From: Amycolatopsis tolypomycina
Lineage (GTDB): Bacteria > Actinomycetota > Actinomycetes > Mycobacteriales > Pseudonocardiaceae
NCBI RefSeq assembly: GCF_900105945.1
Contig: NZ_FNSO01000004.1
Location: forward strand, 7,506,001 to 7,570,000
Reading direction: 5' to 3'
DNA length: 64,000 nt
Positions 1 through 10,008 of the stretch are shown here, one piece after another. The notes beneath the pieces are model-generated. The model had not been told where the DNA came from. It worked only from the letters and a program-made list of their open reading frames with translations, and did no database searches. The position numbers and the translations under genes are program-made. Within the stretch, counting starts at the first letter, position 1; each line of letters starts with the position of its first letter.

Positions 1-2539
1 TGCGCGCTGTCTCCCCGGTCGCCTGCAGCTCTCGGCGGGCCCGGTCGGCGAACGCCGTCAGCCCCATGGCGGACAGCTGCTCGTGGGCCGTGTGCAATTG
101 CGCGCGAGCGTCCACGCGGCGGCCTTCCCGGCGCAGCCATTCGCCGTACAGCAGATGGCTGCGGGCGAGGTCCACGCGGAGCGCCGTCCCCTCGAGGCAC
201 GCGATCGACTCGCGGTAGCCGGCCTCGGCGCCGGTTCCGGTGCTGCACAACGCGCGTACGCGGGCGTCCAGCCCCCGCGCCTCCACCGTGCCGGCCGCCT
301 CGCGCTCCGCCGAACGCGCCGCCGCGGCTCGCAGCTGTGTCTCGTCCCCGGTCCGCGATGCCGCCTCGGCCAGCTCGGTGGTCACGAGGCCTTGGACCCC
401 CACCACGTCCTGGTCGAACACCCGGTGGGCGGCGGCCAGCGCGGCGTCGTGGTGGCCGAGGCCGTTGTACAGCACCGCACGCCCGTAGTCGGCGAAGGTC
501 ACCAGCCGGAGCTGACCGCGCGCCGAGGCCTGGCGCGCGGTGTCCTCGAACAGCTCCGCTGCCCGCGCCTCGCGGCCGCGGAACGCCTCGAGCAGCATCG
601 CCGCGTAGCCGACCGGTGCGTTGCCGGTCACCTCGGCGATCACCCGGTCTTCCTCGACCGACGACGCCGCCGCAGTCAGCTCGCCCGCGAGCAGCTCGTT
701 GACGCCGAGGAAGTTCAGGGCGAACTGCAGCTGCACGAGCGCGCCGGCGTCGCGGGCGAGCTGGACCTGGCGGGCGGCGAAGTCCCGCGCCGCCGCGAAG
801 TCCGCCGCTTCGGTGGCGATCATGCCGCCGGCCCGGTTGCCCAGCAGCCAGCGCACCCGCTCGGCGCCCTCGGCCTCGACGTCCAGGGCCCGGACCGCCG
901 CCAATGCCCTGGCCAGCAGCGGGGCCGCGGCCCGGTGGCCGTCGGTGAGGCGGGTGGCCAGTGCGTCCAGGACGAGGTCGACGGCGCGCGGTGGCACGGG
1001 CGCCGGGGGCGCGGCACGGGCCGACGAGGCCGCCGCCGCGAGACCGTCGCGGTCCGCACCGGCCCACAGCGCCGCCGCCAGCGCTTCCAGGAACGTTTCC
1101 CGCGCCCGGTTCGCGTCCAGCGGGACGAGCCGCTCGGCCGCGCACAGCAGGAGCCGGGCCGCGTCGCCGCCGCGCCGCTGGTCGAACGCGATCTGCCCGC
1201 GCAGCCGCCCGGCTTCGGCGGCGCGCCCGGCGTCCGGCGGCCCGGCCTCCGCCGAGTCCAGGAGCCCGAGGGCCTCGTCGAGCGCGCCGGCATCGCGCTT
1301 GACGGCGGCCGCCGCGAGCTCGCGGTCCGCGCGCCGGGCGGGCTCGGGCGTCAGGAGCGCCGCCTGTTCGAAGAACGCGGCCGCCGCGACCAGGCCACCG
1401 CGGGCCCGGGCGCGTCCCGCCGAGCGTTCGAGATCGGCCGCGACGTCCTCGTCCGGGGAGACGGTCGCCTGCGCGCGGTGCCAGGCGCGGCGGTCGGGGT
1501 CACGGCCGGGGTCGGTCACGTCCGCCAGTGCCCGGTGCACGTCCTGCCGGTCCCGGGCCGGCGCCGACCGGTACACCGCCGACCGCACCAGCGGGTGGCG
1601 GAACCGGATCCGGCGGCCGAACTCGATCAGCCCGGTCGCGTCGGCCGCCGCCGCGGGGTCGGCGCCGAGCCCGAGCCGGCCGGCCGCGGCCCAGAGCAGG
1701 GTGGCGTCGCCGAGGGGCTCGGCGGCGGCGATGAGCAGGAGCCGCCGGGTGTCGGCGGGCAGCGGGGCCAGCTGTTGGACGAAGCACTGTTCGATGCGGC
1801 CGGCGAGCGGCACCGCGCCGGGCTGCCCGAACCCGTCGGCCGCCGTCCACGCGCGGGGCAGTTCCAGCAGGGCGAGGGGGTTGCCGTGGGCTTCGGCGAT
1901 GATCCGGTCGCGGACCCGGCCGTCCACCGGTCCCTTGACCACCGAGTCCAGCAGCGCGTCCGACTCGGCCTCCCCCAGGCCGCCGATCGGGAGCTCCGGC
2001 AGCCCGGCGAGGTCGAGTTCGCGGCCGGTCTCCCGCAGCGCGAAGACGACCACGATCCGCTCGGCGAGGAGGCGGCGGGCGACGAAGGCGAGCACCACCT
2101 CCGACATCCGGTCGAGCCACTGCACGTCATCGACCAGGCAGAGCAGCGGCTGTTCCTCGGCCACGTCGGCGAGCAGCGTCAGCACCGCGAGCCCGATCAG
2201 GAACCGGGTCGGGCGGGCACCGGCGTTCAAGCCGAAGGCCGTGCCGAGCGCGTCGCGCTGGGGTTCGGGGAGGCGGTCGAGCCGGTCGAGGAACGGCGCG
2301 CACAGCTGGTGCAGCCCCGCGTAGGCCATCACCTGCTCGGACTCGACGCCGGCCGCGCGCGCGACGCGGAATCCCCGCGCCTGCGCGTTCACGTACTCCA
2401 GCAGCGCGGACTTGCCGATCCCGGCCTCGCCGCGCAGGACCAGCACCTGGCCCCGCTCCGACCGTGCGTCGGCCAGGAGGCGATCGAGCGCGGCGCATTC
2501 GCGGTGCCGCCCGATCAGCGCCGGTGCACGCCCCGGCAT
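1..2539 (-). CDS. Large ATP-binding LuxR/MalT-type transcriptional regulator (3' end cut by window edge)
   Basis: The reading frame starts at an ATG at 2539 and stays open to the left edge, so about 846 residues are visible and the C-terminus is missing. An N-terminal AAA-type ATPase module is clear: Walker A GEAGIGKS at residues 37-44, and a Walker B-like LLCLVDDVQWLD about 90 residues later. The rest is alanine/leucine-rich helical repeat sequence of the TPR kind. Large regulators of this build normally end in a LuxR helix-turn-helix, which would lie beyond the edge. That part is family knowledge and is not seen here. Target genes cannot be told from the context. Confidence 0.85.
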   Translation of the reverse strand, partial: MPGRAPALIGRHRECAALDRLLADARSERGQVLVLRGEAGIGKSALLEYVNAQARGFRVARAAGVESEQVMAYAGLHQLCAPFLDRLDRLPEPQRDALGTAFGLNAGARPTRFLIGLAVLTLLADVAEEQPLLCLVDDVQWLDRMSEVVLAFVARRLLAERIVVVFALRETGRELDLAGLPELPIGGLGEAESDALLDSVVKGPVDGRVRDRIIAEAHGNPLALLELPRAWTAADGFGQPGAVPLAGRIEQCFVQQLAPLPADTRRLLLIAAAEPLGDATLLWAAAGRLGLGADPAAAADATGLIEFGRRIRFRHPLVRSAVYRSAPARDRQDVHRALADVTDPGRDPDRRAWHRAQATVSPDEDVAADLERSAGRARARGGLVAAAAFFEQAALLTPEPARRADRELAAAAVKRDAGALDEALGLLDSAEAGPPDAGRAAEAGRLRGQIAFDQRRGGDAARLLLCAAERLVPLDANRARETFLEALAAALWAGADRDGLAAAASSARAAPPAPVPPRAVDLVLDALATRLTDGHRAAAPLLARALAAVRALDVEAEGAERVRWLLGNRAGGMIATEAADFAAARDFAARQVQLARDAGALVQLQFALNFLGVNELLAGELTAAASSVEEDRVIAEVTGNAPVGYAAMLLEAFRGREARAAELFEDTARQASARGQLRLVTFADYGRAVLYNGLGHHDAALAAAHRVFDQDVVGVQGLVTTELAEAASRTGDETQLRAAAARSAEREAAGTVEARGLDARVRALCSTGTGAEAGYRESIACLEGTALRVDLARSHLLYGEWLRREGRRVDARAQLHTAHEQLSAMGLTAFADRARRELQATGETAR

Positions 2540-2609
2540 GCGAACCTCCCACGACCGCCCGGCGACGACCGTGCCGGGTCACCGAACCCTAGCGCAGCCG
2601 GCGGGCACG

Positions 2610-3071
2610 TCACGCGTCGTCGTGAGTGCCCGCACTCCGCGCTTCGATGGCCTTGGCCGTCTTCGCCAGCGACCCGCCGAGCACCCGCTTGCCCAGCAGC
2701 CCGAGCAGGCCCCCGAGCAGCCGGCCCTTGAGGTTCTTGCCCTCCCGGACGACCACGGCGTCGACCTGGGTCGTCCCGTCCGCCAGCCGCGTGAAGGTGT
2801 AGGTGTGCCCGGAGGCGCCGCCCCACGTGTTGGAGTCGGTGGTCGTCATGACGACCCGGGCCGGGTCGGACCAGTCGTAGCGCAGGCGTTCCCAGATGCC
2901 GCCCGAGCCTTCGGTGACGTCGGCGTGGTCCGGGCCCTGCTCGTGCACGCGCAGGTACTCGTCGGCGCTGCGGCCGAAGAGCTTCGCACGTTCCGGACCG
3001 AAGTCGGTCAGGCCGGCGAGGAACTGTTCGGGCGAGGCGGTGGTCACCTGGCGCAGGTGGATCGTGGACAT
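2610..3071 (-). CDS. SRPBCC-family (START-like) protein
   Basis: A 153-residue protein whose pattern fits the SRPBCC/polyketide-cyclase-like fold: an N-terminal strand and helix, a central strand rich in W and T, and a C-terminal amphipathic helix. Such proteins bind hydrophobic ligands in a deep pocket, but no catalytic residue can be assigned. The start has a GGGAG ribosome site nine bases upstream. It lies 24 bp downstream of the VOC gene on the same strand, so the two are probably co-transcribed. It could act on or sense a small hydrophobic compound; the ligand is unknown. Confidence 0.7.
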   Translation of the reverse strand: MSTIHLRQVTTASPEQFLAGLTDFGPERAKLFGRSADEYLRVHEQGPDHADVTEGSGGIWERLRYDWSDPARVVMTTTDSNTWGGASGHTYTFTRLADGTTQVDAVVVREGKNLKGRLLGGLLGLLGKRVLGGSLAKTAKAIEARSAGTHDDA

Positions 3072-3095
3072 TTTCGTCTCCCGGATGCGAAGGGT

Positions 3096-3668
3096 TCAGG
3101 CGTCCTGGTGCGCGGCCATGTGACCGGCGTACCAGACGGGCCACTCTTCGTCGTACTGCCCGGTTTCCTTTTCGTGCTCGCCGTGCGCGGCCGCGGCCCG
3201 CCGCAGCGCCTGTTCCAGCTCCGCGGCGGAGCCGTAGGTCACGCCGGAGACGCGGCCGGGGAACCGGGTGGTGATCTCCTGGAGCAGCCAGGTGTTGCCG
3301 TCGGGATCGCTGAACGACGCGAACGACCCGTAGGTGCCGTGGTCGGGGTGCACGCCCGGGGCGAAGGCGCCGGTGGCGTCGCGGTGGAACACCTCGCTGA
3401 CGTCGACGCCGTGCCCGGCCAGCTCGGCACGGGCGGCCTCGATGTCCTCGACGACGAGGTAGGTGCCGCGGACCGATCCGGGGGCGGCGTCGGTGATGCC
3501 GGTGCCGAAGTGGACCGACGCGGCCGACCCCGGCGGGGTCAGCTGGACCACCCGGGCGCTGCCGAAGACGATGTCGGCGTCTTCGCGCCAGCCGAGGGTC
3601 TTGTAGAAGTGCTTGGTCCGGTCGACGTCGGTGACGGGCAGGACCACGACCTCGAGTTTCATGTCCAT
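3096..3668 (-). CDS. VOC-family (glyoxalase/bleomycin-resistance fold) protein
   Basis: A 190-residue protein opening with MKLEVVVLPVTDVDRTKHFYKTLGW, written here in two parts: MKLEVVVLPVTDVDRTK then HFYKTLGW, the typical first beta-alpha-beta unit of the VOC fold. The second unit ends in FSDPDGNTWLLQEI, the usual metal-ligand strand. The first ATG (3668) is preferred because GAGGAG lies at a good distance upstream; a second in-frame ATG follows two codons later. VOC proteins include dioxygenases, lyases and drug-binding proteins, so a precise activity is not claimed. The C-terminal 40 residues extend past the fold. Confidence 0.8.
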   Translation of the reverse strand: MDMKLEVVVLPVTDVDRTKHFYKTLGWREDADIVFGSARVVQLTPPGSAASVHFGTGITDAAPGSVRGTYLVVEDIEAARAELAGHGVDVSEVFHRDATGAFAPGVHPDHGTYGSFASFSDPDGNTWLLQEITTRFPGRVSGVTYGSAAELEQALRRAAAAHGEHEKETGQYDEEWPVWYAGHMAAHQDA

Positions 3669-3779
3669 GATGGGCAACTCCTCTGTGGGTGGCGGCGGGT
3701 TCGCCGCTCGACACCCACAGTGGCCCCCGGTGGGTGCCCTTCGCCCCAGGGAGACACCCTGGTCGGTACCCGGGTACGC

Positions 3780-3813
3780 CACAGGGCCGGAAGCGTGTCC
3801 TTCCGGCCCTGTG
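3780..3813. terminator. Hairpin terminator of the exported-protein gene
   Basis: Perfect 14-bp stem (3780-3793 with 3800-3813) and a 6-nt loop, lying just past the stop of the minus-strand gene that ends at 3827. It has no long T run, as is common for actinobacterial terminators. Confidence 0.75.
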
Positions 3814-3826
3814 CGTGGGTGCGCTG

Positions 3827-4504
3827 TTACTTGTGCAGGAGCTGGGCCACCGGTGCGGTGGCCGCGCCGGTGTTGTCGCGGCCGCCCTGGTTCAGCGGTG
3901 TGTTGCCGGCCGGCTGGGTGAGCCCGGTGAGCGAGGTCAGCTGGGTGAGGTCGGACAGCCCGGTCAGCGCCGGGGCCTGCGTCGGGAGGAGCCCGCCGGT
4001 GCTCGGCAGCAGCCCGCCCACCAGCGGGAGCCCCGCCGCGGGGGCGGCCGCACGCGACTCGGGCGCCGCCTCGGCCGCGAAGTCGGTGGTGTGCAGGCCG
4101 GTGACCCGGGTGCCTTCCTCGGGGTCGAGGGGCCGGGTGGAGACGGAGCCGTGCACCGGCAGCCCGCCGTCGACCGGGAGAACGGGCAGTTCGGTGGCGC
4201 CCAGCTCGCGTCCCAGCGGCGCGTTGAGGTCGTGTTCCGGCAGTTCGCCGTCGACTTCGGCGCCCGGCACCAGCTGCTGCCGGAACAGCTCCGCCGGCAC
4301 CGTGTGCAGCACCTCGGCGAGGGGCCGGGCCGCGTCCGCGCCGGTCATGACCTGCTCCAGCGGCCGCGCCGCCTGGAGGCCGCCGGTGACGCCCTCGACG
4401 GGGGTCGTGACGCCGTCCAGCGCGGAGGCGCTGCCGGTGCCCACCATCAGCAGGCCGCCGCTGACCAGCGCCACCTGCAGGGTCCGCTTCGTGTGAATGC
4501 GCAT
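3827..4504 (-). CDS. Exported protein of unknown function
   Basis: A 225-residue protein with a clear Sec signal peptide: MRIHTKR, then a hydrophobic core and an ASA-like cleavage region near residue 28. The mature part is rich in L, G, T, P and E and contains repeated short leucine-threonine units (LTGLSDLTQLTSLTGLTQ), but no recognised domain. A GGGAG ribosome site precedes the ATG. It is followed by a strong hairpin terminator and preceded by another exported protein gene on the same strand. The two may be a pair acting at the cell surface, but I cannot assign a function. Confidence 0.7.
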   Translation of the reverse strand: MRIHTKRTLQVALVSGGLLMVGTGSASALDGVTTPVEGVTGGLQAARPLEQVMTGADAARPLAEVLHTVPAELFRQQLVPGAEVDGELPEHDLNAPLGRELGATELPVLPVDGGLPVHGSVSTRPLDPEEGTRVTGLHTTDFAAEAAPESRAAAPAAGLPLVGGLLPSTGGLLPTQAPALTGLSDLTQLTSLTGLTQPAGNTPLNQGGRDNTGAATAPVAQLLHK

Positions 4505-4558
4505 GACAAATACTCCCTGGATGAAAAGTTCGGAAAATGGAACGGAGGCGGACAGCTC

Positions 4559-5296
4559 TCAGTCCGGCGTGACGCCGGGCTGGATTCCTGCCTCGGTGAC
4601 GGCACGGTGCGGCACGCCATTCCGGCGGTGCGCAGGCTGCGCGTGTTCCGCCGAATACGGCTGCACGACATCGGCGGAACCGCGGTCGTGCCCGGATGCT
4701 GCACCGACGTCGGCCGAAATCGCGCTGGGCGGCAGCCAGGGCGCTCGGCCGGGATCGGCCACGCCGTCGCCGGCCCGGTGGTCCGCCGGCGCCCGGCCCG
4801 CCGCGGCGGTCGTGCCGGCGCCGCGACCCGCGGTCGTCGCCGGGAGGAGGACGGCCGATCGCTCCCGCGGGGCGCTGTCGACGGAGGTACGCGAGGCGTC
4901 GTCCGGCTCTGCGGCACCGGCGCTCGGCGTGGCCGCGGAGCTGCGGGCGGGCGCGTCGCGCTTCGCCAGGCCGGTGGCGGTCGCCGCGATGCGCCGGACC
5001 GCGGCCACGGTCGCGGGGACCGAGTCCACCGCGTGGCCCACGTGCTCTTCCAAGGTGCCGGCCAGCCGGGCCGTGTCCGCGACCGCTCCGGACGCGACGT
5101 CGTGCACCACCGGCACCGAGCCGGTGACGACGGCCGGGGCATCCAGCGGGGCGTCGGTGAGGGTGCCGGCCGACGCGGTGGCCGTCAGCCACCCGAGCGC
5201 GCAGGCCGCGGCCGCGCCGCCGACGACGACCAGCACGCGCAGCAGGGTGCGACCGGACTTCGCCGTGTCGACTTCCCGCCTGGCCACGATCGTCAT
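4559..5296 (-). CDS. Membrane-anchored or exported protein of unknown function
   Basis: About 245 residues from the ATG at 5296 (MTIVARREVDTAKSG). One hydrophobic segment (LLRVLVVVGGAAAACALGWL) near residue 20 looks like a signal anchor or signal peptide. The rest is low-complexity A/P/R/D-rich sequence, likely extended and outside the membrane. An upstream ATG at 5398 would add 34 residues and is less likely because the shorter start places the membrane segment near the N-terminus. It precedes the other exported protein gene by 54 bp, suggesting an operon. No domain recognised. Confidence 0.6.
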   Translation of the reverse strand: MTIVARREVDTAKSGRTLLRVLVVVGGAAAACALGWLTATASAGTLTDAPLDAPAVVTGSVPVVHDVASGAVADTARLAGTLEEHVGHAVDSVPATVAAVRRIAATATGLAKRDAPARSSAATPSAGAAEPDDASRTSVDSAPRERSAVLLPATTAGRGAGTTAAAGRAPADHRAGDGVADPGRAPWLPPSAISADVGAASGHDRGSADVVQPYSAEHAQPAHRRNGVPHRAVTEAGIQPGVTPD

Positions 5297-5584
5297 CCCG
5301 CCCTGTTCTCCGATTCGGATGCGCAGCAATAAAACCACAACCCCATTCACGGCTTTCGCCTTACCCCGCTTTTCCGGGGCGCAATGAATGGCTATCAACT
5401 CGGGTTCGATTGCGCCAATTCACCCGATACAGCGATTGCAGCACGGGATTCCGGGAATTCTCGCGCACCCGATCGAGGGATTCGGGCAGCGGCCGGTCCG
5501 CCTGGGCGTGGTGACGTACGACCGGGAGGCAACCTCGGCGATCGCGTGACAACGGCTTCCGGGACCGGAAAGATCGAGGGCGTG

Positions 5585-6271
5585 ATGGAGATCGAGGTCC
5601 GCTGGTCGTCGCCGTTGCCCGCCGAAGAACGCTTCCTGCGCCTGCTCGACGAGGTCGAGCAGGGGCGGTTCGAGGCGTACCGGCAGGACGCGGACAAGCG
5701 GCGTTTCCTCACCGGCCGTGTCCTGGCGAAGACGGTCGCGGCCGAGCGGCTCGGCCTGGCGCCCGAGGCCATCGAGTTCGACGCGACCTGCGAAGACTGC
5801 GGCAAGCCCCACGGCAGGCCCCGCATCCCGGGCGCGGACCTGACGCTGTCGATCTCCCATTCGGGCGACCTGATCGGCATCGCGGCGACCCCCGCGGTCC
5901 CGGTGGGCCTGGACGTCGAGACGGCCACCCGCCGCGCGGACGACGGCCTGATCGAGTACGCGCTGAGCCCGGCGGAGGCGGCGCACCTGGCGGGCCTGGA
6001 CGCGGACGAGAAGGCCGCGGCGTTCTTCGTCTACTGGACCCGCAAGGAAGCGGTGATGAAGGCCACGGGCAAGGGCCTGCGCATCCCACTGCAGAGCATC
6101 ACGTTCTCCCGCTACGACGAGCCGGCCCGCCTGGCCGCCTCGGGCGACCCGGCCCTGGACCCGGCGACGACCCGCTTGGCGGACCTGAAGGCCACGGACG
6201 GCTACCGCGCGGCCATCGCGGTGCTGACCACCGAGGAGCTGTCGGTCACCGAGGAGCACTGGGTCCCCTGA
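5585..6271 (+). CDS. 4'-phosphopantetheinyl transferase superfamily protein (Sfp type)
   Basis: A 228-residue protein of usual Sfp/AcpT length. The signature motifs are present: SISHSGDL (residues about 97-104), VGLDVETATRR with the Mg-binding Asp and Glu, and FFVYWTRKEAVMKATGKGL with the catalytic W-x-x-K-E-A. It would transfer phosphopantetheine from CoA to carrier proteins of fatty-acid, polyketide or non-ribosomal peptide synthases. A GTG one codon upstream is an alternative start. It converges on the isochorismate synthase gene with only 14 bp between stops. A role in activating siderophore carrier proteins is possible but not shown. Confidence 0.9.
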   Translation: MEIEVRWSSPLPAEERFLRLLDEVEQGRFEAYRQDADKRRFLTGRVLAKTVAAERLGLAPEAIEFDATCEDCGKPHGRPRIPGADLTLSISHSGDLIGIAATPAVPVGLDVETATRRADDGLIEYALSPAEAAHLAGLDADEKAAAFFVYWTRKEAVMKATGKGLRIPLQSITFSRYDEPARLAASGDPALDPATTRLADLKATDGYRAAIAVLTTEELSVTEEHWVP

Positions 6272-6285
6272 GCCCGATGGGCTGG

Positions 6286-7437
6286 TCAGACCGGCAGGTC
6301 CGCCAGGCCCATCGCGGTCAGCAAAGTGCGGAACTTCGCCGTCGTCTCGTCCAGTTCCGCCTGCGGATCCGACGCCGACACAATCCCGCCGCCCGCGTAC
6401 AGCCGCATCGATGTCGACGCTATCTCCGCGCAGCGGATCGCCACCGCCCACTCGCCGTCACCTGCCGCGTCGACCCAGCCGACCGCTCCCGCGTAGTAGT
6501 CGCGGTCGAAGGGCTCCAGCTCCTGGACCAGGTCACGCGCCCCCTCGGTCGGCGTGCCGCAGATCGCCGGGGTCGGGTGCAGTGCCGCCGCCAAGTCCAA
6601 AGCCGTGATGTCGGGATCCGCCAGCGAACCCGTGATCGGGGTGCGCAGGTGCCAGATCGCCGGCGTCGTCACCAGCTCCGGGCCCGCCGGGACGTCCAGC
6701 CTCCGGCAGAACGGCCGCAGCGCCTCGACCAGGTAGTCGATCACCACCGCGTGCTCGAGCTGGTCCTTGCGGGACGTCCGCAGCGCCTCGCCGTTCGCGC
6801 GGTCGACGACCGGGTCGGCCGAACGCGGCATCGAGCCCGCGTGCGGTGACGAGAACACCGTCCGGCCGGTGCGGCGCAGCAGCAGCTCGGGCGTGGCGCC
6901 CACCAGCGACCGGCCGCCCGGCAGCTCGGCCGCGTACGTGAAGTGGCGGGGATTGCCGACGGCCAGGTTCCGCACGATGCGCTCGGCGGGGATCGGCGCG
7001 GCGAACTCGAGGTCCAGCGCCCGCGCCAGGACGGCTTTCCGCAGGTCACGGGACGCCAGGAAGGAAACCGCGGACCGCACGGCAGCCATGTGCAGCTCGG
7101 GGGACGGCACCGCACGCACGCGCACGGGTGCCGGCAGGGTCTCCCGCGGCAGGCTGGGAGTGCCCGAGGCCCGGTGGACGGTCCGGGGCACGACGAGGTG
7201 GCCCGGCACCTTCGTGTCGGGCCCGGTGTCGAACGGCAGGACGCCGACGGCCAGCGGGGCGCCCGTCTCGGCCAGCACGCCGGGGACCACCGCGGCGAGC
7301 CGCCGGGGGTCCGTCTCGGTGACGGTGCGGATCGTGCCCTGCGCGAGGAGTGCGCGCGAGGCCGTCGTGAAGAGGAAGTCGCCTCGCTGGTAGCGGGCGG
7401 CGAGGTCAACCGGGGTCGCCGGATCAGGAGAACTCAC
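6286..7437 (-). CDS. Isochorismate synthase
   Basis: A 383-residue chorismate-binding enzyme converting chorismate to isochorismate. Family marks are present: RKAVLARALDLE with the conserved lysine, ATPELLLRR, HPTPAICGTPTEGA, and a C-terminal GGGIVSASDPQAELDET. The start is set at GTG 7437 because a GGGAGG ribosome site lies at the right distance. The product can feed either menaquinone or 2,3-dihydroxybenzoate siderophores. No other men or dhb/ent gene is nearby to decide, although a phosphopantetheinyl transferase lies immediately downstream and convergent. Confidence 0.88.
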   Translation of the reverse strand: MSSPDPATPVDLAARYQRGDFLFTTASRALLAQGTIRTVTETDPRRLAAVVPGVLAETGAPLAVGVLPFDTGPDTKVPGHLVVPRTVHRASGTPSLPRETLPAPVRVRAVPSPELHMAAVRSAVSFLASRDLRKAVLARALDLEFAAPIPAERIVRNLAVGNPRHFTYAAELPGGRSLVGATPELLLRRTGRTVFSSPHAGSMPRSADPVVDRANGEALRTSRKDQLEHAVVIDYLVEALRPFCRRLDVPAGPELVTTPAIWHLRTPITGSLADPDITALDLAAALHPTPAICGTPTEGARDLVQELEPFDRDYYAGAVGWVDAAGDGEWAVAIRCAEIASTSMRLYAGGGIVSASDPQAELDETTAKFRTLLTAMGLADLPV

Positions 7438-7467
7438 AGGACCCAGCCTCCCAGGCGGAGGGAGGTC

Positions 7468-7503
7468 CGCGAGGGAAGTGTCGCCAGCGACACTCCCCTC
7501 GCG
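7468..7503. terminator. Hairpin terminator downstream of mIHF
   Basis: Stem of two 8-bp perfect segments separated by one mismatch (7468-7484 with 7487-7503) and a minimal loop. It lies just after the mIHF stop on the minus strand and upstream of the isochorismate synthase ribosome site. Confidence 0.65.
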
Positions 7504-7522
7504 GTCAGCTCCAGGTGACGAG

Positions 7523-7834
7523 CTACTTGAGCGCGTCGATGAGCGCCTCGCGCTGGCGCTCGCCCAGGCCGGCCGCACGCCGGTCCGGGTCGATGCCGGC
7601 CTGCTCGAGCAGGGCGGCGACCTTCACCGCGCCGAGGCCGGGGACGGCCTTCAGCAGCTGGGTGACCTTCGTCTTCCCGATGGTCTTGTTCTCCTTGGCC
7701 TGCTTGAGCACCTTCTCGATGCTCTCCTTGCCGGACTTGATCGACGCGAGCAGCTCCGAACGCGCCTTGCGAGCCTCGGCGGCCTTGGCCAGGGCCTCGG
7801 CGCGCTGCTCCGGAGTCAACGTAGGCAGAGCCAA
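7523..7834 (-). CDS. mihF: Integration host factor, actinobacterial type (mIHF)
   Basis: A 103-residue nucleoid-associated protein opening with MALPTLTPEQRAEALAKA, the hallmark start of actinobacterial IHF. It contains KTKVTQLLKAVPGLGAVKVAALLEQAGI, a helix-two-turn-helix-like DNA-binding core ending in a GLGERQREAL tail. The start is TTG at 7834, chosen by this conserved N-terminus and an AAAGGA ribosome site; no ATG fits. It bends and compacts DNA and supports site-specific recombination in related organisms. It is transcribed divergently from the fatty-acid-CoA ligase, with a 445-bp region between that probably holds a long leader. Confidence 0.9.
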   Translation of the reverse strand: MALPTLTPEQRAEALAKAAEARKARSELLASIKSGKESIEKVLKQAKENKTIGKTKVTQLLKAVPGLGAVKVAALLEQAGIDPDRRAAGLGERQREALIDALK

Positions 7835-8279
7835 CGTAGTGTCCTTTCCTCTCAGGTCTCCGCTTTCGCGGCCGACAGCTTTTGTGAGTGCTTGCTCCTG
7901 CAAGCGCTGCTCAGCCGTCTCTTGCCACGGGCCCAGTAAACGCCACCCGCTTCTTGGCCGTGCAACCGACACGCACTTATTACCCCCGGAGGTGATACCG
8001 GGCAACCCGCTCCGGCCTGCGGAAACGCTCCCAAGAAGCGGCTCGCGTGGCGCGTCTCACCCGGACGTGGAGGGTCCGCTACGCAATGTTCTCGTGCACA
8101 TTTCCTTGTCCATAAGGAAAAGCCGGAAAATTGATGATCTTGATCATCGTCCGGTCGTCGCCCGATCGCGCGACGACCGTGACCGAACGGAGCCGTTGTT
8201 GACCATGCCCGCTTCACCCGATCCGCACTAGAGTCGGCGCAACCCCAGTTCACCGGCGAACGACCCCCCGGGAGCGACC
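7835..8279. promoter_or_regulatory. Divergent intergenic region between mIHF and fatty-acid-CoA ligase
   Basis: This 445-bp gene-free stretch is richer in A+T than its surroundings. It holds three perfect inverted repeats: GCTTGC-4-GCAAGC (7890-7905) close to mIHF, TTTCCTT-6-AAGGAAA (8101-8120) and GATGATC-2-GATCATC (8133-8148) closer to the ligase. A CCCGG/CCGGG hairpin lies near 7984-8003. The ligase has GGGAGC upstream of its ATG. The two AT-rich palindromes look like regulator sites. The long mIHF leader is consistent with a highly expressed gene with its own promoter far upstream. Confidence 0.6.
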
Positions 8280-9908
<1,629 letters not shown>

Positions 9909-9943
9909 CGGGTAAATCTCCGGCGAGTCTTCACGCCTTTGGT

Positions 9944-9980
9944 GGTCACCATGGGGGAACCTAACGCCCCTATGGTGGCC
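9944..9980. terminator. Hairpin between the ligase and the ABC importer
   Basis: Imperfect hairpin of about 13 bp with one bulge (9944-9956 with 9967-9980). It follows the ligase stop by about 35 bp and ends 28 bp before the importer start. It could terminate the ligase transcript or act in the importer leader. Confidence 0.5.
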
Positions 9981-10008
9981 TTCAGAGCACGTCGGAGGGG
10001 TTCTGGGG

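Noticed and set aside
83..2731. An 882-codon open frame on the plus strand
   Set aside because: It is the antisense of the minus-strand regulator, whose translation has clear Walker A and B motifs. Long mirror frames are expected at this GC content.
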